Positions 1 through 7,304 of a stretch of DNA of 64,000 nucleotides are shown in pieces (position 1 is the first letter of the stretch; each line of letters begins with the position of its first letter). Where the stretch lies: assembly GCF_023227905.1 (NCBI RefSeq), contig NZ_JALOCF010000017.1:12440-76439 (forward strand). Reading direction: 5' to 3'. The notes under the pieces are model-generated. The model made no database searches, was not told where the DNA came from, and saw only the letters and a list, made by a program, of their open reading frames with translations. The position numbers and the translations under genes were made by a program. This DNA comes from Methylobacter sp. (lineage in GTDB: Bacteria; Pseudomonadota; Gammaproteobacteria; Methylococcales; Methylomonadaceae).

Positions 1-287
1 GGGTTATTCCCTATTTGGAGTAGCGCTGTAAGGCAGATTATTTCTAGACATTAATGAACGTGAAGTTATTGAACAGACAAAGTTGTTATTGTCACTATGA
101 AAACAAGCAACGTTTGTGTCACACCAAGCCGGGCAATTTTGATCTTTACGAAATCGCGAGCAGTAGTGCAGCCACTGTTCCATAGCCAGACATCGGGCAA
201 ACCGGATTAAACCTGTTGCGCGTTCCCCTGATTACGACATTTAATTTTGCAGGATGACCGCGAGCCATCCTGATTTTAAGGAATAGC
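1..287. other. Leader region upstream of the SMC operon
   Basis: No convincing coding region is visible here. A 6-bp inverted repeat (AGGATG at 251-256, CATCCT at 266-271) lies just before the ribosome-binding sequence AAGGAA (278-283) of the first gene, so it could affect translation of the operon. I see no clear sigma70 promoter. The left edge may contain the end of a neighbouring intergenic region. Confidence 0.4.
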
Positions 288-3200
288 ATGACTGATATTT
301 ATCAGCTAAAAAAAATCATTTTGATCGACAGCTTCTGGGCTGGAAAAACCGTTTTACTGAAGCTGGACGGACATACCAACCTCAGCGGCACCAACGGCGC
401 CGGCAAAACCACGTTTTTGCGGTTGATGCAGCTGTTCTGGGGCGAACGGCCCAGCAACATCGTCGGCGGCAGCGGCAGCAAAAAAGGCTTTCTGGATTAT
501 TACCTGCCGCGCGCCAGCAGTTATCTGGTTTACGAATACCAGCGTCCCCACGGACAGATTTGCCATGTGATGGTGCAAAGCGACGGCCGCGCCGCCAAAT
601 ACAAGTTCATCGATGCGCCGTACCGGCAGGATTTTTACATCAACGAAAACGGCTACCCGCGCGACAGCCAGAGCATAGAGCGGCTTTACCGCAGCACGGC
701 GGAAGTCTCCAAATTCGTTGCGGTCGATGACTATTGCAGCATCATCCAATGCCATCAACTGAGCGGCGGCAAGAAAGACCTGCGCCTGTTGCAAAACCGT
801 TATGCGATGGCCAGGACGCCGATCAACCACATCGAAAAAGTCATCGGTTCGGTGATCGAAAAAATCGGCGATTTCGACGTCATCAAGCAAATGCTGATCG
901 ATATTTCCCGCGGCAAACTCAGCCAGGCCTTCCTGCAAAACGAAGACGAACAACAACCCTTTCAGTTGAACAAGCAGCACATCGACGCCTGGCTGGCCGA
1001 TTTGAACGCGGCAAGGGAAATCGAGGCCAAGCGCGCCGATTTCGACCGCTTGCTGCAAACCATAGCGGAACTAAAGCAAACCCTGAAGTCTTTGTCCCAC
1101 CTGCATTTTTTGGCGCAAGGTCAATACAAAAGTTGCCAACAGGAAACGCAAGCACTGGAAAACAGCCTCAAAGAGTTAAGCCGGCAGCGCGAGCAATTGC
1201 AGCAAGCCAACAAGCAACAGTTGGAGCCCAAAGAAGATGCGCTGAACGAAGCCAAGAGCCGCCTGAAAGAATTAAGCTATCAGATCGAAGCGCTGGAAGC
1301 GAAAAAACTGGACTTTGAAGAACAAGGCGCCGAAAGCTTTGCGATCAAAGCCGCCAAGGCGGAGCAATACGCTAAAGCGCAGCAGGATATTCAAGCCGAG
1401 CTGGATGCGCTGGAACACAAAACCCAGGAAATCAAACGCTTTTACGAAAAACAATTAAGTGAATTGCAGCACCGGCACGAAAAACAAATCCAACTCTATC
1501 AACAGCAATGCTCCGACTCGCAACTGCGGCAAAGCCAACACTTACGGGAAGCGGATGCCGAATTCCAGCAGCGCAAGGACCGCTTGTTTCAGGATAAAGA
1601 AGCACGCCTGCATCCTGTAAAAGAACAGCGCGGGCAATTTTCGACCGAGTTTCAAGTCAAACAAAATCAACAGAAAAATCCGCCGGTTCCGGCCGCGTTG
1701 ATCGAACAACAGCAGAAAAACCGGGACGCTTTGGAAGCCGCCGGCAAATCCTCCAAACAGGCTTATCAAGTCCAGGCCAAAGCGCAAAGCGATTACCAAC
1801 AGACCTTGAGCCATTTCCAGCAAACCGAACAGGAACTTAAGGACAAAAAAATCGAACTGAAGCGCAGCCAAGAGCGCCATGTCGATTGCCAAAAACGCCT
1901 GCGTCCGGAACCCGGTTCGCTGCAATATTTCCTGGAACAGGAAGCCGACGGCTGGCAGCAGAACATAGGCCGGGTCATCGCGCCGGAACTGCTGGACCAT
2001 ACCGGCCTGAATCCGCACTGGAGCGACCAGCCAGGCAACGATTTTTACGGTCTTGACATCAACCTGGAGGCTTTAGCCGATCACAGTTATTTGACTGCCG
2101 ACAAGGCGCAGCTGGAACAACAGGAAAAAGCCCTGTTCGAGCAGGTAACTAAACTCAGCAAAGAATGCGAAGGGCTGGAAGCCGGCTTGCAGGCCGTCAA
2201 TAAGTTGCGCGAGCAAGCCAAGTCGGCATTGGACTCGGCTCAACAACGCGTGAAGCAGGCCGAGAATCAGGAGGATGCGTTACGTAGCGAGGCTGGCGCG
2301 CTGGCCGACCAGATCAAGGCTGAAACCGAAAAAGCCAGACAGCAACTGGAACAGGAAATCAACCGATTATCCGCCGATATCAAAGCCTGCGACCAAGCCC
2401 TGGCCGGCATCGAAACCGAACACCAGCAGGCGTTACAGGCTTTGCAAGACGAACATCTGGCGCGTAAAGGCATCATCGAATCCGACTGCAAAAACCTGTT
2501 GGCAACGATAGCCGAGCAAACTGAAACCGACACCGGGCAATTCAGGCAGGAACAACGGCGCATCGAGCAACAACTGAAAAGCGATTTAAAAGCCGGCGGC
2601 AGCGACGATACCGTCATTAAACTGACCGCAAAACTCAAGGAAACCGCACAGCTGGAACGCGAAGCGCGGGGCTTTCAACGCAAAGCCGAAGATTACCAGG
2701 ACTGGCTGAAAAATCGCTGGCAACAACATCCTGAACACTGCCGGCAACGCGACGATTGCCAGCGTCGAATTCAGCAATTGCAAGACGAAATCGACCGCTT
2801 GAAGCAGGATTTTCAACGGCGACGGGCGCAGTTGAATCAACAAATTAACGCCCAGGAAGAGCAACTGAAGAAAAACAACAGTTTATTGGCGCAACTGGAA
2901 CAATGCACCGATCAATTGCGGAATTGCCCGCCGGTCTGCGCGGAAGACCAACCCGAATACGCGCCCGGTACGCTGCCGCGCCTGACGCAGGACACCCTGA
3001 AGGCGCGCAAGCGTCAGGAACGCGACATTCAAAGCGGCAAGCAGGCCCTGGCTCAGTTCTTTAACAAGCACCAACGCAGCCAATTGGCCGAAGCCTGGTC
3101 GCAGGCCCAGAACGCCTCGCCTCATCACAGCGAATTTTTCCAGGCCGAAGCGCTGGAAATCGAGCAACCCTTAATCAACGTGTTGCAGATGGTTGGCCAT

Positions 3201-3959
3201 GTCAAACAGGCCACGGTCCAACAAATCGAATTGCACGCTTTCAGCGTCAACAATTTTTATCAACATTTGCATAACTTCGACCGCGCGATCAAAAGTACCG
3301 GCGCGGAGTTGTCCAAGTACGTCAGCGAGGAACGCTATTTCGTTGCACTCGGCGAGATCACCGTCAATATCCGCTCGAAGATGAGCGACCTGGAATATTG
3401 GCAGGCTTTGAAAAAGTTCGGCGACCACTACGGCCAGTACCGCGATAACGCCGAGTTGGGCGGCCAAGAGGATATCCCCGATGCGCTGGTGCAAGCCATG
3501 GGCGAACTGACTGCGCTGCTGCCGGCCACCGGCGTCAAGATCAAGCATTTGGCGTTGTTCGATATCGAATTCAGCATCTTCGAAAACGGCCAGCTCAAGC
3601 ATGCCCGCAACGCCAGGGAATTGAAGGACGTCAGTTCGACAGGATTGTCCTATCTGGCCTTGATCACGTTCTTTACCGGCGTAACGTCGATGCTACGCAA
3701 GCAAAACCAGACTGTAGTTTGCTGGCCGATTGACGAATTGGGCGATCTGGCCCCGGAAAACATCGAAGCCATGATGAATCTGCTGGCCAAGAAGAAAATC
3801 CACATTTTGTCGGCGACACCAACCGCCGACCGCCATGTGCTGGGCCTGTTCAAACGCCGCTATCTGATAAACCAGCAAAAGCTGCACGAAGTTGAACTGC
3901 CGCAAAGCAAGCTGGATCAACTGTTGAACGCATTACCCAAGGAGGCCGCCCATGTTTAA
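288..3959 (+). CDS. MukB/JetC-like SMC ATPase of a Wadjet-type system
   Basis: A 1223-residue SMC-like ATPase, the motor subunit of a bacterial condensin-like complex. Seen: Walker A GTNGAGKT at residues 34-41, long Gln/Glu/Lys/Arg-rich heptad-like coiled coils at about 240-535 and 600-900, a compact hinge-like break at about 540-600, an ABC signature SSTGLS at 1116-1121 and Walker B IDEL at 1148-1151. The head-coil-hinge-coil-head plan and the short signature resemble MukB, MksB and JetC rather than canonical SMC or RecN. JetC proteins load on DNA with kleisin and KITE partners and extrude loops on small circular DNA. The next three genes overlap or abut this one and match the other Wadjet subunits in plan. 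ATG 288 has AAGGAA nine bases upstream-to-start region. Membership of the JetC/MksB group is inferred from architecture; the Wadjet subtype is not certain. Confidence 0.82.
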   Translation: MTDIYQLKKIILIDSFWAGKTVLLKLDGHTNLSGTNGAGKTTFLRLMQLFWGERPSNIVGGSGSKKGFLDYYLPRASSYLVYEYQRPHGQICHVMVQSDGRAAKYKFIDAPYRQDFYINENGYPRDSQSIERLYRSTAEVSKFVAVDDYCSIIQCHQLSGGKKDLRLLQNRYAMARTPINHIEKVIGSVIEKIGDFDVIKQMLIDISRGKLSQAFLQNEDEQQPFQLNKQHIDAWLADLNAAREIEAKRADFDRLLQTIAELKQTLKSLSHLHFLAQGQYKSCQQETQALENSLKELSRQREQLQQANKQQLEPKEDALNEAKSRLKELSYQIEALEAKKLDFEEQGAESFAIKAAKAEQYAKAQQDIQAELDALEHKTQEIKRFYEKQLSELQHRHEKQIQLYQQQCSDSQLRQSQHLREADAEFQQRKDRLFQDKEARLHPVKEQRGQFSTEFQVKQNQQKNPPVPAALIEQQQKNRDALEAAGKSSKQAYQVQAKAQSDYQQTLSHFQQTEQELKDKKIELKRSQERHVDCQKRLRPEPGSLQYFLEQEADGWQQNIGRVIAPELLDHTGLNPHWSDQPGNDFYGLDINLEALADHSYLTADKAQLEQQEKALFEQVTKLSKECEGLEAGLQAVNKLREQAKSALDSAQQRVKQAENQEDALRSEAGALADQIKAETEKARQQLEQEINRLSADIKACDQALAGIETEHQQALQALQDEHLARKGIIESDCKNLLATIAEQTETDTGQFRQEQRRIEQQLKSDLKAGGSDDTVIKLTAKLKETAQLEREARGFQRKAEDYQDWLKNRWQQHPEHCRQRDDCQRRIQQLQDEIDRLKQDFQRRRAQLNQQINAQEEQLKKNNSLLAQLEQCTDQLRNCPPVCAEDQPEYAPGTLPRLTQDTLKARKRQERDIQSGKQALAQFFNKHQRSQLAEAWSQAQNASPHHSEFFQAEALEIEQPLINVLQMVGHVKQATVQQIELHAFSVNNFYQHLHNFDRAIKSTGAELSKYVSEERYFVALGEITVNIRSKMSDLEYWQALKKFGDHYGQYRDNAELGGQEDIPDALVQAMGELTALLPATGVKIKHLALFDIEFSIFENGQLKHARNARELKDVSSTGLSYLALITFFTGVTSMLRKQNQTVVCWPIDELGDLAPENIEAMMNLLAKKKIHILSATPTADRHVLGLFKRRYLINQQKLHEVELPQSKLDQLLNALPKEAAHV

Positions 3960-4584
3960 GCACGTTGCCGAAGCCCTGCTCAGCGGCCATTTCATTTGTC
4001 CGACCGCTTACCCCGACGCTTTCGAGTATTTGTCGCAGCCGGCCAATGCGGACAAGATCAACGCATTTTTGCAGCCCTTGGAGCGGGAATTACTGAATCT
4101 GGACGGCGAACTGTTTTACGCCGCCTACACCGTGGTCGACGACAGTAACCGCGCGGCGATCAGGGACGCTTTTTCCGAAACCCGTTCGCAATTGCGGCCG
4201 GTGGTCGAATGGATGGATATGGTCATGACCGCGCTGGGCCAGGATATGCCGATCCGGGCCCGCGACGAAATCCGCTTGCACCAGTTGTTGCAAGTCATCG
4301 AGCACGAGCCGTCGCTGTCGGAACAACTGAACCGGCTGACCCAGTTGACACTGTTCAAGACCAGCAAAACCACCATTTCCGAGCAGTTGTCCTGGGTGTT
4401 GCAAAAACTGGAACAATCGGGCTACCTGGCGCGGCCCAATGCGCAGGCTTCGGTTTATATCGCCACCGGCAAGATCAATTATCTGCATAGGATCATCGCC
4501 TTCTTGAACGACGCCGAAAACCTGGAACTGGACCAACATACGGCCGGCGGCGAAGACGGCGAACAGCAGGAACTGTTTTTATGA
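3952..4584 (+). CDS. KITE/MukE/JetB-like subunit
   Basis: A 210-residue acidic protein in the place expected for the KITE (winged-helix) subunit of an SMC complex. The segment at about 140-190 (TTISEQLSWVLQKLEQSGYL and following) reads as a winged helix, as in MukE, MksE and JetB, where tandem winged-helix proteins bind the kleisin and DNA. Its ATG lies inside the end of the SMC gene (8-bp overlap), preceded by AAGGAGG, so translation is coupled. Its own stop overlaps the next start (ATGA). The C-terminal 25 residues are Glu/Asp-rich and probably disordered. The family call comes from size, fold pattern and operon position rather than from a diagnostic motif. Confidence 0.7.
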   Translation: MFKHVAEALLSGHFICPTAYPDAFEYLSQPANADKINAFLQPLERELLNLDGELFYAAYTVVDDSNRAAIRDAFSETRSQLRPVVEWMDMVMTALGQDMPIRARDEIRLHQLLQVIEHEPSLSEQLNRLTQLTLFKTSKTTISEQLSWVLQKLEQSGYLARPNAQASVYIATGKINYLHRIIAFLNDAENLELDQHTAGGEDGEQQELFL

Positions 4585-5810
4585 GCTTCGACCACGAGCA
4601 AATCGCAGGATTAATCCGCAAGCTGGCCGGCGCCGATCAACTGTTGGCGCAAACTTATATCAACGGCACGGTGTTTGCCGACGACGACAACCGCGGCGCG
4701 ATCGACAGCCTGAAGAAATCCGGCATTTTGCGCAGCGCCGACACCAGCGACGAATACCGCCTGACCGGCGATCTCAAGCGCCTGATCGACCGCCTGCTGC
4801 TACGCAACCAGCGTTACCAGCAAAACATCAATATGGCCAAGATGATCGTCAGCGTCGAGGAGGACATTGAAGACTACCGCCGGGCGTTGGAGCAGAACAA
4901 TCAGGACGAGGCCCATCATCATCTGGAACAGATCGACGATACCCTGTACGAAGCGACCGAAGCGCTGGAGAACAGCCTGAGCGTGATGTTCGCGGCGATC
5001 ACCAGCCAATTCGGCTTCGTCAGTTCGCTGAACAGCAAAATCCGGCAAAACCAGCGGGCGCTAACCTATGCGCAACAACTGGTGCAGGAACTGAACCAGG
5101 TCAGGATAACCGATTGTTACGACTGGTTGAGCTGGAGCGGCATTCCGCCGGAACTGAGCCGGAAAATCATCCGCTTCATCGATCAATACAAAAGCATCGT
5201 CGAACGGCTGACCGGCATCGTCGGGCGCATGAAAGAGTTGCTGTTTAAATTGAGGTTGCAGGAGCAAACCGCCAACCGCTGCCGGGCAATGGCCCAGTTT
5301 TTGCGGCAACACCCGGAATGGGAACCGCTGGACTGGAGCGAGGACGCCGGCGTTCCCGACCTGTTGCGTCGAGGCACAGGCCTGAAACTCCAGCCGGGCA
5401 TCGACACAGCCAACCCTGTGTTGCAGGCCGATCTGGCCGCTATCGTCCAGGAACTGCGGCGCCAGTCCAAACCCGTCGCGCCGTTGGGACGGGACAGTGC
5501 CGCAGCGCCGCTGGACACTCAGATGCCCAGCCGGATCGAACACAATCAAGACTTGTACGACAGCCACATCGAAAACCTGCTTGCGCTTGCCCTTGAACAG
5601 CAAGGCCGCAAGGTTTCGGCGCTGTGTTATTGGAGCGAGCAAGGTTTGGAAATCAAAGCGGAGCTATGGCTGGACATAGTGTTCGCGCAATATTGCTGCC
5701 TGCCGCAACGTATGCGCCGCACGATTGCGTTGGACATGCAAGGCGAAAACCTGGAAGGCTTCGACGGCAACCAGGTTATAGAGGAAATCCTGTTGCAGCG
5801 GGTTGCATGA
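4581..5810 (+). CDS. Kleisin-like MukF/JetA-type subunit
   Basis: A 409-residue mostly helical protein, likely the kleisin that bridges the two SMC heads. Seen: an N-terminal winged-helix-like domain (about 1-75, ending near EYRLTGDLKRLIDRLLLRN), a central helical bundle with coiled-coil character (about 85-240), a variable linker (about 290-320) and a C-terminal domain (about 325-409) that may contact the SMC head. MukF, MksF and JetA (DUF3375) share this plan. It starts inside the stop of the preceding gene (4-bp overlap) and is followed two bases later by the TOPRIM gene. In described Wadjet operons the kleisin usually comes first; here it is third. Function is inferred from architecture and context. 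Confidence 0.68.
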   Translation: MSFDHEQIAGLIRKLAGADQLLAQTYINGTVFADDDNRGAIDSLKKSGILRSADTSDEYRLTGDLKRLIDRLLLRNQRYQQNINMAKMIVSVEEDIEDYRRALEQNNQDEAHHHLEQIDDTLYEATEALENSLSVMFAAITSQFGFVSSLNSKIRQNQRALTYAQQLVQELNQVRITDCYDWLSWSGIPPELSRKIIRFIDQYKSIVERLTGIVGRMKELLFKLRLQEQTANRCRAMAQFLRQHPEWEPLDWSEDAGVPDLLRRGTGLKLQPGIDTANPVLQADLAAIVQELRRQSKPVAPLGRDSAAAPLDTQMPSRIEHNQDLYDSHIENLLALALEQQGRKVSALCYWSEQGLEIKAELWLDIVFAQYCCLPQRMRRTIALDMQGENLEGFDGNQVIEEILLQRVA

Positions 5811-5811
5811 C

Positions 5812-6723
5812 ATGAACCGGCAGATTTATGACTGGATTAGAGAACTGGTCAGAGACAAGCCCGACCAAACCACCAGCCGCCGGATTAGCCTAATAGGGAG
5901 TCAAGTTCTGGCGCGTTACGGCTGCGGCTATATCAGCAACAACTGTTTGGTTTTCAACGCCGAGCACAAACGCCGCCTGCGCCAACGGGTAAAGGACGAA
6001 ATGGGCCGGGACCCGTTCACGGAGCAACTTCCGGACGACCGGTTGGAAATGGCCAAATACCACGCCAACGAAAAACTGGCCGCCAAAACGGCCGGAAACG
6101 ACCAACTGTTGTTGAACAGCGCGGACGGCATCGTCCGCGTCAATAACGCACAAATACAACTCTATCCCGAAAGCATAAAGACGGCCGGCCTGCTGTGCCT
6201 GAACTCCAGTATTAACACAGTCGAGCACCGGACTATCGTAGTCGTCGAAAACTTAGCCATCATGCCGTTGTGCCACACTTGGCAACTGCCATTGCCAGAT
6301 CTACGCGCTCTATGGGTCTATCGCGGCGATCACAAGAGCGGCGCCAAGGCCGAGGCTTGCCGCGACTTTTTGCAGCGCTTCGGAAAAGATAAAACCGTCA
6401 TTGTCTTCAGCGACATGGACCCCAAAGGGCTGGAAATAGCGCTGACTATGCCTCATGCCCAATATTGGCTAGGCCCGGAACCAAGCGCATGGGACGGCTG
6501 CTTTAAGAGCACTTATGCCAGTCGTAGCGGCTATGATATACAAAGCGATGCCATGGCTTCTCTCATGAAAAAATGCGATGCGGGGCTTTTGGCCGATCCG
6601 TTCAGCGACCTTGTGTTACGGATAAAAAAGGAACGTAGCTCTTACCGGCAAGAACATGGTTATGCGCATAATGTTGGCCTGTCGCTCTTTCCCATCAAGC
6701 AGGAGATTGCATTGTTAGGTTAA
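5812..6723 (+). CDS. TOPRIM nuclease-like JetD/MksG-type subunit
   Basis: A 303-residue protein with a C-terminal TOPRIM-like domain. The acidic residues are visible: Glu146 in the strand VVVENL and Asp201-x-Asp203 in FSDMDPKG, with a basic YRGDHKSGAK segment between them. JetD and MksG use a topoisomerase VI A-like TOPRIM site to cut plasmid DNA after loop extrusion by the SMC complex. The N-terminal half (about 1-130) is basic with a helix-turn-helix feel and may bind DNA. I prefer ATG 5812, two bases after the kleisin stop, to the in-frame TTG 5803. It is the last gene of the operon. It is shorter than classical JetD (about 380 aa), which suggests a trimmed N-terminal region. Confidence 0.75.
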   Translation: MNRQIYDWIRELVRDKPDQTTSRRISLIGSQVLARYGCGYISNNCLVFNAEHKRRLRQRVKDEMGRDPFTEQLPDDRLEMAKYHANEKLAAKTAGNDQLLLNSADGIVRVNNAQIQLYPESIKTAGLLCLNSSINTVEHRTIVVVENLAIMPLCHTWQLPLPDLRALWVYRGDHKSGAKAEACRDFLQRFGKDKTVIVFSDMDPKGLEIALTMPHAQYWLGPEPSAWDGCFKSTYASRSGYDIQSDAMASLMKKCDAGLLADPFSDLVLRIKKERSSYRQEHGYAHNVGLSLFPIKQEIALLG

Positions 6724-6765
6724 GACATCGCACTAATCTTACCGCGTCCCCTCATCAAGGGAACG

Positions 6766-6791
6766 TCGGGCAATCGAAAACGCTTGCCCGA
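6766..6791. terminator. Hairpin between convergent genes
   Basis: A perfect 8-bp stem, TCGGGCAA (6766-6773) and TTGCCCGA (6784-6791), with a 10-base loop, lies 42 bases after the SMC operon and just before the end of the convergent holin-like gene. There is no T-tract, so it may only be a weak or bidirectional terminator. Confidence 0.4.
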
Positions 6792-6802
6792 ACTCAAGGA
6801 GA

Positions 6803-7138
6803 TTAGATAAAAATATCAACGACAAGATTGAGCAAGGTGAGCACCAGGCTGCCGATTAGCGCGGGCCAAAAACCTTGAACGCGTATACCCGGAGCCAGAG
6901 CCGCCACCAGCCACAGCATCAGCGCGTTGATTACCAGCAGAAACAGCCCCAGGCTGAGAACCGTAAGGGGCAATGTCAGAAAAACCATCACCGGCCGGAC
7001 TACGGCATTTACGAAGCCGAGAACAAGCGCACCGATGATTGCCGCTCCCCAGCCTTCTACCTGAACGCCGCGGACGAAGTGGGCCACGATCAGTAATAAG
7101 CCTGCTGTCAGAATGAGATGTGCAAAGAACGATAACAT
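6803..7138 (-). CDS. Phage holin family 4-like small membrane protein
   Basis: A 111-residue, very hydrophobic protein with four predicted membrane segments: about 3-20, 28-50, 54-80 and 88-108. The pattern (GWGAAIIGALVLGFVNAVVR, then LPLTVLSLGLF, then a last helix ending DIFI) matches the PF04020 family, widespread in bacterial chromosomes under the name phage holin family 4. These are mostly not phage genes and their function is unknown. ATG 7138 is chosen over the in-frame TTG 7150 because GGAGG sits five bases upstream of it. No other phage gene is nearby. Confidence 0.8.
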   Translation of the reverse strand: MLSFFAHLILTAGLLLIVAHFVRGVQVEGWGAAIIGALVLGFVNAVVRPVMVFLTLPLTVLSLGLFLLVINALMLWLVAALAPGIRVQGFWPALIGSLVLTLLNLVVDIFI

Positions 7139-7304
7139 ATGGACCTCCAATCAGGTTTTAAGCTGCAAGGCGCAGGATGGATTCGGCTGCGACTGCCGAG
7201 CAAGCCATCTTTCATGATGGGCTGTTGCCAGCCAAGTAAATCAGGCATTTCAAAGGCCGGTTTCAGTTACAAGCCTTATGCCTGGACTAAAAAACCCGCC
7301 CGGC

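Noticed and set aside
354..1058. Long antisense ORF inside the SMC gene (and others at 734-1318 and 1542-2018)
   Set aside because: They mirror the codon pattern of the JetC-like gene, whose motifs are intact in the opposite frame.
6803..7138. Holin-like protein as a sign of a prophage
   Set aside because: The PF04020-type protein is common in chromosomes and no phage structural, integrase or lysis gene is near.
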